Of a stretch of 43,680 nt of DNA, positions 16,714 to 24,994 are shown in pieces. The stretch covers positions 1 to 43,680 of the forward strand of contig JAFBAO010000017.1 of the NCBI GenBank assembly GCA_019247715.1, in the 5' to 3' direction. How positions within the stretch are numbered: the first letter of the stretch is position 1; each line of letters opens with the position of its first letter. The position numbers and the translations under genes are program-made. The stretch is from Caulobacteraceae bacterium. Lineage in GTDB: Bacteria > Pseudomonadota > Alphaproteobacteria > Caulobacterales > Caulobacteraceae. The notes beneath the pieces are model-generated. The model did not search any database. It saw only the letters and a program-made list of their open reading frames with translations, and had not been told where the DNA came from.

Positions 16714-17961
16714 TCACACCCGCCCCAGCAGCGCCACGGTCCCCTGGCCGCCGTCGGCGCACACCGAGACGACGGCGCGCGCGCCGGCGGGAAGGGCGGC
16801 GAGCTCCTTGGCGGCCTGGCTGAGGATGCGCGCGCCGGTGGCGGCGAAGGGATGGCCGAGGGCGAGCGAGCCGCCGTGCGGGTTGACCCGATCCCACGGG
16901 AAGGGGCCGAGGTCGGCGTCCACCCCGGCGCGCTCCTTGCGGTAGGCCGGGTCGGCGGCGGCCTTGAGATTGGCCAGCACCTGGGCGGCGAACGCCTCGT
17001 GGATCTCGTAGAGGGCGATGTCGTCGAACTTCAGGCCATGGCGGTCGAGGAGGCGTGGGATGGCGCGGCCGGGCGCCATCAGCATCCCCTCGTCCAGCCG
17101 GAAGTCGATGGCGGCGATCTCCCAGTCGAGGAGGCGCACCTGCGCCGCCGCGCCCAGGCGCTGCAGCCCCTCGGCGTCGGCCACCCAGATGGACGCCGCT
17201 CCGTCGGTCACTGGCGAAGCGTTGCCGGCGGTGATGGTCCCGGCCGGATCATACACCGGCCGCAGCGAGGCCAGCTTCTCCAGCGAGGTGTCGCGGCGGG
17301 GGAAGGCGTCGCGGTCCACCCCGCCGAACGGCAGGACGAGGTCGTCGAAGAAGCCCGCGTCCTGGCCGGCCGCCGCGCCCTGGTGGCTGCGCAGCGCCCA
17401 GGCGTCCTGCTCGGCGCGGCTGACGGCGAAGCGGCGGGCGGTGTCCTCGGTGTGCTGGCCCTGCGACCGGCCGCTCACCCGGTTGGCCCAGGCGTTCAGC
17501 GGCAGGTCGAAGTCGGCCGCGCCAAGCTGCGCCAGCATGCCCGCCGCCGCGGCCGGATCGCGTCCGAAGGTGGCCACGAGGCGGTCGGCGACCTGGCGTT
17601 TGAGGGCGATCGGCACGTGGCTCATGGTCTCGGCGCCGCCCGCCAGCGCCAGGTGCGTTCCGCCCCGCCCGAGCATCCCGGCCGCCTCGATCACCCCCAT
17701 GAAGCTGGTGGAGCAGGCAAGGGTGGTGGAGAAGGCGGGCAGGGTGGGCTCCAGTCCCGCCTCGAACACCAGTTCGCGGGCGATGTTGGAGACCGTGGCG
17801 TCTGGGATCACCTCGCCCCAGACGACGAAGTCCGGCCGCGCCCGCGCCGCCATGGCCTTGGCCACCGGGGCCGAGAGTCCGAGGGCGTCGTAGGCGGCGA
17901 AGGCGCCGCCGCCCTTCACGAACGGGGTGCGAAGGCCGGGAACCAGGAAGATGTCGGTCAT
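16714..17961 (-). CDS. Thiolase (acetyl-CoA acyltransferase, FadI/AtoB-like)
   Basis: Thiolase of 415 residues, catalysing beta-ketoacyl-CoA cleavage or acetoacetyl-CoA formation. Catalytic residues are present: Cys83 in LACSTSF, His370 in GHPFAATG and Cys401 in VCADGGQG; HEAFAAQ is the usual active-site loop. The last motif has Asp where many thiolases have Gly (CxGGG), a mild variation. ATG at 17961 with GAGAGG 8 bases upstream is preferred to the TTG two codons earlier. The distant crotonase at 3863 is a possible pathway partner, but they are not in one operon. Confidence 0.92.
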   Translation of the reverse strand: MTDIFLVPGLRTPFVKGGGAFAAYDALGLSAPVAKAMAARARPDFVVWGEVIPDATVSNIARELVFEAGLEPTLPAFSTTLACSTSFMGVIEAAGMLGRGGTHLALAGGAETMSHVPIALKRQVADRLVATFGRDPAAAAGMLAQLGAADFDLPLNAWANRVSGRSQGQHTEDTARRFAVSRAEQDAWALRSHQGAAAGQDAGFFDDLVLPFGGVDRDAFPRRDTSLEKLASLRPVYDPAGTITAGNASPVTDGAASIWVADAEGLQRLGAAAQVRLLDWEIAAIDFRLDEGMLMAPGRAIPRLLDRHGLKFDDIALYEIHEAFAAQVLANLKAAADPAYRKERAGVDADLGPFPWDRVNPHGGSLALGHPFAATGARILSQAAKELAALPAGARAVVSVCADGGQGTVALLGRV

Positions 17962-18064
17962 GCGCAAGTCCTCTCACGGCCCCGCTTCAGATCGCAACGC
18001 GGGATCGGCGGGGCAAGGGCGGCATGAGACTGCCCGTCGGGGCGGCGCCGACCCTTCCCTTCCG

Positions 18065-18185
18065 CCACCCCGGCCGCAGCGCTCCTTGGAGCGCGAAGAG
18101 CCGGGGCCGGAAGCGCCGCAACCTGGCTGGTCGTCATCTGGGAACCGGAGGGTCCGGCCCCGGATCGGCTGCCGTCCGGGGTGAC
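18065..18185. repeat. Large inverted repeat, copy 2 of a two-copy family
   Basis: Arm 18065-18111 (CCACCCCGG to CCGGGGCCGGA) is mirrored at 18153-18185 (TCCGGCCCCGG to CGGGGTGAC). Same arm ends as the element at 4744-4869, with different middle sequence. It lies between two minus-strand genes. Confidence 0.7.
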
Positions 18186-18209
18186 GGGTTGGTGGCCCCT
18201 TTGGAGCGC

Positions 18210-19139
18210 TCACGTCGCCTGCCGCAGGGCCAGCCAGGCGCTCTGCAGGACTTGCCCCAGCGCGTGCAGCGCCGCGGCGAAGGCCTGGCCGAGCGCGCCG
18301 AGGGGATCGGGGCCCGGGCGGCAGGCGGGCGGGGCGGGGCGCTGCAGCGCGGCGGCGGCGGTCTGAAGGGGGCCGGCGGGCGGATCGGCGGCCGGCGCGG
18401 GCGCGGGGGCGCCGCCGAGGCGCTGAATGGTCCCGGCGATGTACTCGGCGTGGGTGACGATGCCGATCTCCAGGCGCTCCTGGCCCACCTCCACCTGGCG
18501 GGTGAGCATGCCGACGATGGCGGGGCGCGCCTCGCCCGCGGCGGCGGGCTGCAGGCCCGGCAGGCTGAAGACCGGTCCGCCCGAGTTGCCGGGGAAGACG
18601 GCGAAATCCAGCAGGAAGGTGGCCGAGAGCGCCGGCGACACCGGATAGGAGGCGATGCGCCCGGAGCGCAGGATCGGGAAGCCGGCGGCGTTGGCCGCCA
18701 GGCCCTCGGGATAGCCGAGCACGAACAGCTCCTCGCCCGGCGAGAGCGCTTGGCGGGCGACGCCGGCGCCGGAGGCAAGATAGTTCATCGGGATGGCCGC
18801 TCGCGCGAACCTCGGCGGCGCCTCGATCCGGATGGCGGCCACGTCGTGCGCGCCGTCGGCGGTCCACAGCGGCGCGCCGGCCTCGGTGCGGATGCGCAGC
18901 GGCCTCGGCGCGAAACGCCAGCTTCCGTCCGATCCGGCGATCCGATAGCCCACCTCGGCCTTGGGCCCCTTCATGTCGACGAACACGTGGTTGGCGGTGA
19001 CGAGGATCGTCTGCGGCGATCCGTCCGCGCCCCGGGCCGAGATCAGGAAGCCGGTCCCGATGGTCTGCTGGCCGCTCGGCGCGGATTGCTCCAGCCTTAC
19101 AGTCGCACCGATGAGATCCGGGGTCGCGATCAACAACAA
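18210..19139 (-). CDS. Trypsin-like serine protease (S1 family)
   Basis: Chymotrypsin-fold protease of about 309 residues with a complete triad: His51 in TANHVF, Asp99 in AHDVAAIRI and Ser186 in PGNSGGPV. The start is uncertain. Three consecutive TTG codons at 19139-19131 lie behind GGGGCG, and the short hydrophobic LLLIA run is a weak export signal; no in-frame ATG precedes. The C-terminal 70 residues are Pro/Ala-rich low complexity, with a final helix-like segment. No PDZ domain is seen, so it is not DegP/HtrA. Probably an envelope protease of unknown target. Confidence 0.8.
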   Translation of the reverse strand: MLLIATPDLIGATVRLEQSAPSGQQTIGTGFLISARGADGSPQTILVTANHVFVDMKGPKAEVGYRIAGSDGSWRFAPRPLRIRTEAGAPLWTADGAHDVAAIRIEAPPRFARAAIPMNYLASGAGVARQALSPGEELFVLGYPEGLAANAAGFPILRSGRIASYPVSPALSATFLLDFAVFPGNSGGPVFSLPGLQPAAAGEARPAIVGMLTRQVEVGQERLEIGIVTHAEYIAGTIQRLGGAPAPAPAADPPAGPLQTAAAALQRPAPPACRPGPDPLGALGQAFAAALHALGQVLQSAWLALRQAT

Positions 19140-19377
19140 CGCCCCAAAGAAAAAATGACAACCATGTAATCAGAACGTCGACATCAACATAGACGCCCTG
19201 GGCGCTATCTGATGCGCCAAGCGTGACGATGCAATGACTTCGCGGTTGCATCACGACTGTTTGACGCTTGGTGAATGAGCCAGCCGTTGGCGGGCCGAGC
19301 GGCCATAGCGAACAACCTCGGCCGTTCCACGGCCGGAAGACGCGCGCTAAGGTGGCGCATCGGGACGGGAGGGAACC

Positions 19378-21329
19378 TTGAAGCGAATGCTGCTGGCGGG
19401 CGCGTCGCTCGCGCTGCTCGCCTCGCCGTGCGCGGCCGCGCCGCTGGAGGCCTACGGCAAGCTGCCGACGGTGGAGGACATCCAGATCTCGCCGGACGGC
19501 GCGCGGCTGGCGCTGCTGGTCACCGACGGCGAGAACCGGTCCGTCCTCGTGGAGCGCACGAGCGACATGGCGCGCGAGCGGCAGTTCAACGCCGGGGCCC
19601 AGAAGGTGCGGCGACTCCAGTGGGCCGGCTCCGACCATCTGCTGGTGACCACCTCCAAGGCGGGCGCGGGTCTCGACGTCGAGTCGCAGTTTTCCGAGTG
19701 GTCGATGACGGTCGACTGCAACCTGCTCAACGGAAGGATGAACGGCGTCCTCACCAGCAACAATTCACTGGACCCGCGCGCGAACAACATCGGCGGCGTC
19801 CCGATGCTGCACATGAACGTCATCGCCGGCGTTCCCATGGTGCGGACCATCGACGGCAAGCCCGAGGTGTTCGTGGGCGGCGTGCGCTTCGTCAACAACG
19901 TAGGCCAGATCTCGCTCTTCAGCTTCAATCCCCGCAGCGGATCCGACGCCCTTCAGGAGGACGGTGTCTCGACCACTCAGGATTGGCTGGTGGACGCCGA
20001 CGGCCATACGCTCGCGGAGGCGGACTTCGCGCCGCAAACCAGCCAGTGGACGCTCAAGATCAAGCGGGGCGGCGATTGGGTGGTGGCCATGAAGGTGAGC
20101 GGTCTCGACCCGCCAAGTGTGGAAGGTCTCGGCCGCGAGGAAGATCGGTTCTGGTCTGGGGCGGTCCGAACGCACAGTTCGCACTGGCCGAGGTGAGGGC
20201 GGACAGCGGCGTCCAGGCGCCGGAGGCCCTGGCGGCGGGCGATTACGACGCGCCGGTCTTCGATCCGGTGTCCGGCAAGCTGATCGGGATGCATCACCTC
20301 GCGGGGGACGACGATCGCTACACGTTTTTCGACCGAAACGATCAGGCGATCTGGGACGCGACGGCTCGGTCTTATCCCGGCCAGCGGCTCACGCTGGTCT
20401 CCATGAGCGCCGACCACAGAAAGCTCGTCGTGCAGGCCGATTCGCCGACGGACGGGCCGGCCTATGCGATCGTGGACCTCGCCGCCCACAAGGCCGATTG
20501 GATCTCCAATCGGTTCGGCGCCCTCAAGCCAGAGGATATCGCTCCCAGGCAGGCGATCGCCTTCAAGGCCAAGGACGGGACGCCGCTTACCGGCTACCTG
20601 ACGCTGCCGCGCGGGCGAGAGCCCAAGGGCCTGCCGCTGATCGTGCTCCCGCACGGGGGGCCAAGCGCACGGGACGAGCCTGGCTTCGACTGGTGGGCCC
20701 AGGCGATGGCCTCGCAGGGGTATGCGGTGCTGCAGGTGAACTACCGCGGCTCGTACGGGTTCGGCTGGGACTTCCTCTCCGCCGGCTTCGGGGAGTGGGG
20801 CCGCAAGATGCAGACCGATCTTTCAGACGGGGTGCGCTACCTCGTCGCCCAGGGTCAGATCGACCCGGCGCGGGTCTGCATCGTGGGCGCCAGCTACGGC
20901 GGCTATGCGGCCCTGGCGGGGGCGACTCTGGATCCCGGCGTCTACCGCTGCGCGGTCTCGGTGGCCGGCCTCTCCGACCTACCGAGGTTCGTGACCTGGT
21001 CGAAGGCGGTCTCCGATGTCTCCGCCGAGCGCTATTGGGACCGCTTCATGGGCGCCAAGGATCCCGCCGATCCGCATCTGGTCGACATCTCGCCCGCCGA
21101 CCACGTCAACGCCTCCACGGTCCCCATCCTGTTGATCCACGGCAAGGACGACACGGTGGTCCCCTTCGACCAGAGCCAGATCATGGCCGAAGCGCTGAGG
21201 CGGGCCGGCAGGCCGGTCGACTTCGTGGTGCTGAACCACGAGGACCACTGGCTCTCGCACGGCGACACCCGCCTGCAGATGCTGCAGGCCGTGGCGGCCT
21301 TTCTCGCGGCGCATAACCCGCCGGGATGA
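19378..21329 (+). pseudogene. S9 family prolyl oligopeptidase-like, single frameshift
   Basis: Exported peptidase of about 650 residues split between two frames. The first part (TTG 19378, SD GGGAGGG, signal peptide MLLAGASLALLASPCAAA) covers the beta-propeller up to about 20141. The second part continues in the frame one base on, from RSVLVWGG at 20142 to the TGA at 21329. A lost base near 20131-20145 explains both. The catalytic domain is otherwise intact: Ser in GASYGG, Asp in HGKDDTVVPF and His in HEDHWLS; substrate loops GSYGFGWDF and HGGPSARDEPGF are present. Either a sequencing error or a young pseudogene; long intact coding on both sides favours one of these over decay. Confidence 0.85.
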
Positions 21330-21400
21330 GGATTCGAGAGGGAGCGGGCGGTTCCGGGCGGCCGGCGGACGGGTCCAGTCTCGATACCGGGCGCCCTAGA

Positions 21401-21510
21401 GAGCGTTCCGCAAAAGTGGAACCGCTTTTGCGGCGAGAACGCGCTCCCGGTCTTTGAATTCTAGAGCGCGATTCAACGATCAGACGATTCCGTCCGATCT
21501 CATCGCGCTT
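21401..21510. repeat. Dispersed extragenic repeat with two hairpins
   Basis: A perfect 9-bp stem (CCGCAAAAG/CTTTTGCGG) at 21408-21433 is followed by the segment shared with 9191-9231 and by AGCGCGAT...ATCGCGCT inverted ends near 21465-21509. It lies between two convergent genes. Confidence 0.65.
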
Positions 21511-21520
21511 AGGCCCCAAA

Positions 21521-21553
21521 GAAAACGCCAGCGGACCCGGGGGCCCGCTGGCG
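21521..21553 (-). terminator. Strong rho-independent terminator of the repeat-protein gene
   Basis: Stem CGCCAGCGG/CCGCTGGCG (21526-21553), followed on the minus strand by TTTTCTTT. It is 30 bases past the stop of the secreted repeat protein. Confidence 0.85.
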
Positions 21554-21582
21554 CGGTAAGCAGAGAACTGAAGTGGGTCGGC

Positions 21583-22500
21583 TTAGTGGACGGCCGAGCT
21601 GCCGAAGCTGATGCTCGAGTTCGCCGAGACCGCCGTGGTGGTCTGGTTGGCGTTGCCGACGCCGGTGTTGCTGGTCTGGGTGCTGATGCCCGCGAAGGAC
21701 GCGGTGTTGCCAGCGCCTTGGACGCTCACATAGCCGGTGGTCAGGTTGCCGCCGAAGAGGGCGCCGGCGCCCGCGCCGCCGACCACTTCTTCGTCGAGGC
21801 TCTGAAGGGTCACCGGACCCGACAGGGTGACGCTCACCGTGGTGGTGTTGGTGGTGGTGTTGCCGGAGTGCTCGACGTTGCCGACGTCCTTGAGGTTCAC
21901 GCTGCCGTTGTTCGCAGCTTGACCGCCGTCTTCGGCCTTCTGGTTCGAGCCCTGGTCGCTCGCCGCTTGGCCGCCGAAGGCCGCGCCGTTGAGCTGGTTG
22001 TTGGAGTCCTTGTTGTTGGTGCTGCCGCCGCTGGCGGACTGGCCGCCCTTGGTGGCGACGTCGGCCTGGTTGTTCGACCACTGGTTGACGGTGCTGCCGT
22101 TGTTCGCGCCGCCCTTGCTGGCCGACGAGTTGCCGGTCTTCACTTCGCCGCCGTTGTTGGCCGAGCCGGCGCCTTGGCTATTGCTGGACGAGCTGGTGGA
22201 GGTGTTGCCCGACAGCAGCGAAGAGCCGCCGTTGTTGGCCGAGCCCGCGCCTTGGCTGTTGCTGCCGCTGTCGGAGTTGCCCGACAGGGCGGAAGCGCCG
22301 CCGTTGTTGGCCGAGCCGGAGCCTTGGCTGTTGCTCGACGTCTTGGTCGAGGTGTTGCCCGACAGGAACGTGCCGCTGTCGTTGTTGGCCGAGCCGGAGC
22401 CTTGGCTGGTGGTGGTGGACGTGTTGGTGTCGGCCATGGCGACGCCGCTGAGCGCCAGACCGAAGGCGAGCGCCGAAGCGCCCAGAAGAAGCTTGTGCAT
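21583..22500 (-). CDS. Secreted Asn/Ser/Gly/Gln-repeat protein, curlin-like composition
   Basis: Exported protein of 305 residues. Signal peptide MHKLLLGASALAFGLALSG is cleaved near AMA/DTNT. Residues 30-125 hold four imperfect repeats of about 24-26 residues with the core SQG(S/A)GSANN and LSGN. A second Asn/Gly/Gln-rich half (NNQADVATKGGQ, NNKDSNNQLNG) follows, then a Thr/Val-rich C-terminus (TTTNTTTVSVTLSG) ending SSISFGSSAVH. There is no Cys. Composition resembles functional amyloids or surface fibre subunits, but no Csg motif or partner gene is present, so this is inference. ATG 22500 with GAGGA upstream is preferred to the GTG at 22512. Own strong terminator; appears monocistronic and probably highly expressed. 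Confidence 0.75.
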   Translation of the reverse strand: MHKLLLGASALAFGLALSGVAMADTNTSTTTSQGSGSANNDSGTFLSGNTSTKTSSNSQGSGSANNGGASALSGNSDSGSNSQGAGSANNGGSSLLSGNTSTSSSSNSQGAGSANNGGEVKTGNSSASKGGANNGSTVNQWSNNQADVATKGGQSASGGSTNNKDSNNQLNGAAFGGQAASDQGSNQKAEDGGQAANNGSVNLKDVGNVEHSGNTTTNTTTVSVTLSGPVTLQSLDEEVVGGAGAGALFGGNLTTGYVSVQGAGNTASFAGISTQTSNTGVGNANQTTTAVSANSSISFGSSAVH

Positions 22501-22884
22501 GGTTGTCCTCACAATCGCAGAAAGGAGGAGTGCCCCCCCTTTTGGGTATCAGCCCGCGGCCAAGCTAACGCCGCTCGACGACATTGTTAAGAGAATTTAA
22601 GCGCGACATGCACTTTTCACCTAACAGGCGAATCGAAGTGCGGAGCGATCGAGGAAGACTGGCGGCCGGCGCGTAAGAGTAGATTCTGTCATCGTCCCGT
22701 CATCGCCCTAGGTGAATTAAGTAAGTGGAATCCTCGTCGACTGACCGATAGTCGGAAGAGCCAATGAAAAGTCCTATTTTGGTCGAAAATGGCGGGGTCT
22801 TGAGAGTGGATGTCGCGCCGAAGCCCCTCAAGATGGAGCCTGGACCGTGCGGCCGTCGCTCGAGGCCTGCGCTTTGCAGCCGCG

Positions 22885-23097
22885 ATAGAAAAGGCCCCGG
22901 CTGGAGGACAGACCGGGGCCTCATGTCGAGGTCCATACATTTGGGCTGACAGGCGCCGACGCCCCCTCAAAGCTTTACAATGGGGCCTCATTAGGGCGCG
23001 CCAGCCGCCTGCAAGCGCCAGACCCCTGGGCGATACTGTCGCTCCGCCGCCCTGGCGCCGGAACTGGGCCGCCCCGGGGGCGGGGGCGTTTCAGGGG
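22885..23097 (-). ncRNA. Candidate small RNA between an FNR/FixK-type site and a terminator
   Basis: The minus strand carries an FNR/FixK-like palindrome at 23132-23145. About 210 bases later there is a typical terminator (stem at 22893-22920, then TTTT). No open frame with a ribosome site fits in between. If the site is centred at -41.5 the transcript would start near 23097 and be about 210 nt long. ATGAGGCCCC occurs twice, near 22992 and 22928. E. coli has an FNR-activated small RNA (FnrS) of analogous logic; no sequence relation is claimed. No convincing -10 box was seen, and the site could instead serve the plus-strand lipoprotein gene. Confidence 0.35.
22889..22920 (-). terminator. Rho-independent terminator with no annotated gene upstream
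   Basis: Stem GGCCCCGG/CCGGGGCC (22893-22900 and 22913-22920), 12-nt loop, then TTTTCTATC on the minus strand. The nearest upstream minus-strand protein gene is about 1 kb away, beyond an oppositely oriented gene. Confidence 0.75.
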
Positions 23098-23131
23098 GCG
23101 AGGGCGGACAGACCGCGGACGGCGGCCAAGC

Positions 23132-23145
23132 TTGATCCAGGTCAA
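23132..23145. promoter_or_regulatory. FNR/FixK-type binding site
   Basis: TTGATCCAGGTCAA fits TTGAT-N4-(A/G)TCAA. Leftwards it faces the candidate small RNA; rightwards the lipoprotein ATG is 211 bases away. Confidence 0.6.
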
Positions 23146-23356
23146 TGCGGCGGGCGGCGTATGGAGCGATGGCTGCCGCGAGCCTGGCAGGTCAGGACAA
23201 CGCCATGATCCCGCAGCCTTTGGTGCTGGTGTCGCATTCGGTCGAGCACGCGATTCCGCCGCGGAAAACATCAGGCGCTCGCAAGCCGAGACCAGAGCCT
23301 GGCCCGCCTCCCTCTGGTTCCGAGGGATTCCAACACTCTGACAAAAGGATCTGAGG

Positions 23357-23680
23357 ATGTTCCCAGCGAAACATGCGCTTGTCGCCTCGCGGACTTTGGC
23401 GATCGTGGCCTTAGGCGGCCTTAGCCTCAGCGCCTGCGCCACCAAGGAGTATGTGGACCAGCAGATCGCCACCGTGACCAACCACGTCAACGCGGTGGAT
23501 GCGAAGGCGACCGACGCCGGCCAGAAGGCCGACGCAGCCAACAGCGCCGCGCAGTCCGCCGGCGCCGCGGCCCAGCAGGCCATGGCCGCCGCCCAGCAGG
23601 CGAACCAGCGGCTCGATCAGCTGACTCCGCGGGTGGACGCCATCGAGCAGCGCCTGGCGGCCAAGCGGCCGCGGAACTGA
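23357..23680 (+). CDS. Alanine-zipper (Lpp/OprI-like) lipoprotein
   Basis: Outer-membrane lipoprotein of 107 residues. The signal ends with lipobox LSAC (Cys32), followed by ATKEYVDQQIA. The rest is a continuous coiled coil with Ala heptads (AANSAAQSAGAAAQQAM), the alanine-zipper seen in Lpp and OprI, which form trimers in the periplasm. The C-terminal end RPRN lacks the terminal Lys used for murein linkage in Lpp. AGGATCTGAGG precedes ATG 23357. The following 246 bases lack a clear gene. Confidence 0.85.
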   Translation: MFPAKHALVASRTLAIVALGGLSLSACATKEYVDQQIATVTNHVNAVDAKATDAGQKADAANSAAQSAGAAAQQAMAAAQQANQRLDQLTPRVDAIEQRLAAKRPRN

Positions 23681-23926
23681 TCGGCGCGGCGCGAGTCTTC
23701 AAGGCGTCCCTTGCTCGCGCCAAGATCAGGCCGTCGACGTTCCGGTGCGGATTGCGCTCGTCCTCGCGTCCTCGGTCTGGGGATCGGCGCCTTGTGCGCC
23801 GCATCTTCCGAGGCGTCAGAGGCCTTGGCGCAGTCCGCTGCGGCGCCGGTCCCCGACGCGGCCCCCACCGTCCAGCAAGACGGGCTTGCGAGCCTTCCTA
23901 TCCGGTCCAGAGGCTGTTTCGGCCGA
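23681..23926. other. Gap after the lipoprotein gene, possible gene remnant
   Basis: One plus-strand frame shows a stretch with export-signal-like and Ala/Pro-rich composition (LGLGIGALCAASS, then LAQSAAAPVPDAAP, about 23768-23870). It then runs antisense into mscS. It has no good start and no domain; a decayed neighbour gene is possible but unproven. Confidence 0.25.
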
Positions 23927-24748
23927 TCAGGGGGCGGACCCCGATCCGCGCCGCAGTTCCTCGATGAGGTAAGGGGGCGGATAGCCGGCGGCGCCGAAGG
24001 TCGCGGCGATCACCCGGTTGGTGTCGAAATAGACCTGCCAGTAGTGGCTGGTGTGGCAGTAGGGGCGCACCGCGAGCTGCGTCCCGCGCTCGTTGAAATC
24101 GAGGATCTCCACGTCGGGCGCCGGGTCCTTCAGCACGTTGGCGATGCCGGCCAGCTCGGGCTTCAGCCGGGCGATGGCCTCCAGGGGATCGACCCCGAAC
24201 GCAAGCTGCGCCGTCCGGTCGACCCGGCGGTACGCATGGGCGCTGAAGTTCTTGATGATGTCCCCCGACACCTTGGCGTTGCCGACGATGACCATGATGT
24301 TGTCGGGCGTGACGATGGTGGTGTTGAAGAGACCGATCTCGGCGACGGTCCCTTCCGTCGAGGCGGCCATGACGTAGTCCCCGACCTTGTAGGGGCGGAA
24401 CATGATCAGGAAGGCGCCGGCGGCGAAGTTTGAGAGCAGCCCCGACCAGGCCGCGCCGATCGCCAGGCCGAGGCCGGCCAGCAGGGCCGCGAAGCTGGTC
24501 GTCTCCACCCCGAAGTAGCCGAGGATGGCGACCACCAGGACGATGTTCAGGGCCACGCTGAGGATGTTGGCGATGTAGCGCTGCAGCGTGGCGTCGAAGT
24601 TGCGCGCGGTCAGGAGCCGCGAGAGCAGGCCGATCGACAAGCTGATCAGCCAGCGGCCGATCATGTAGAGGATGACCGCGCCGACGATCTTGAGCCCCAC
24701 GGCGACGACCAGGGGCGCAGTGGCCGCCCACCAAAGCTGTATGTTCAC
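23927..24748 (-). CDS. MscS family mechanosensitive channel
   Basis: Small-conductance mechanosensitive channel of 273 residues. Membrane segments lie at about 8-32, 60-82 and 88-115. The pore helix carries GLAIGAAWSGLLSNFAAG followed by FLIMFRPYKVGDYV, the hallmark MscS TM3-to-beta-domain junction. The cytosolic part includes GTVAEIGLFNTTIVTPDN. GTG at 24748 is chosen because GGAGGAGG lies 7 bases upstream; the longer frame to 24811 has a non-coding look. It opens under membrane tension to release solutes on osmotic downshift. A near-FNR/FixK palindrome at 24845 lies about 96 bases upstream. Confidence 0.92.
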   Translation of the reverse strand: MNIQLWWAATAPLVVAVGLKIVGAVILYMIGRWLISLSIGLLSRLLTARNFDATLQRYIANILSVALNIVLVVAILGYFGVETTSFAALLAGLGLAIGAAWSGLLSNFAAGAFLIMFRPYKVGDYVMAASTEGTVAEIGLFNTTIVTPDNIMVIVGNAKVSGDIIKNFSAHAYRRVDRTAQLAFGVDPLEAIARLKPELAGIANVLKDPAPDVEILDFNERGTQLAVRPYCHTSHYWQVYFDTNRVIAATFGAAGYPPPYLIEELRRGSGSAP

Positions 24749-24844
24749 TGCGCGCCTCCTCCAGAGAGCCCCGCACGCGGCCGGAACAAGGACGCCGGCG
24801 GCGCGCGTCATGCGAGGACCAAGCAGCCGCCGGCCCTTGCCGCC

Positions 24845-24858
24845 TTGATCGAAGTCAG
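24845..24858. promoter_or_regulatory. Weak FNR/FixK-like site
   Basis: TTGATCGAAGTCAG differs from TTGAT-N4-GTCAA only in the last base. It lies 96 bases before mscS and 136 bases before the divergent SDR gene, so either could be controlled. Confidence 0.35.
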
Positions 24859-24994
24859 GCGCTCTCTAATAACGCCGTTCGGCGGGACGGGCCAGGCCGG
24901 CTGGGGCGGCCGAGCCGATCGCGGCGGGGCGGCTTTGCGCCAGGGTGTTCATGGCCTATGCCGACCCTAAGAGGGAACCACGAGAGAAGCGCGC

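Larger units (their letters stand above)
22501..23356. other. 856-bp gap without a credible protein gene
   Basis: Bases 22513-22760 are AT-richer than their surroundings and probably contain the promoter of the repeat-protein gene. Near 22587 a TTAA-N6-TTAA is seen, one base short of a CtrA box. A minus-strand terminator at 22889-22920 and an FNR/FixK-type site at 23132-23145 frame about 210 bases with no ORF of protein-like composition. Short ORFs here run through the terminator and look random. Confidence 0.6.

Noticed and set aside
22587..22600. TTAA-N6-TTAA resembling a CtrA box upstream of the repeat-protein gene
   Set aside because: The CtrA consensus has a 7-base spacer (TTAA-N7-TTAA); with 6 bases it is not convincing.
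22764..22949. Small plus-strand ORF MKSPILVENGG
   Set aside because: Runs straight through the terminator stem at 22893-22920 and has no ribosome site.
23711..24433. Long plus-strand frame beginning after the lipoprotein gene
   Set aside because: Most of it is antisense to the well-supported mscS gene and shows GC-frame shadow composition; only a short signal-like segment is suggestive.
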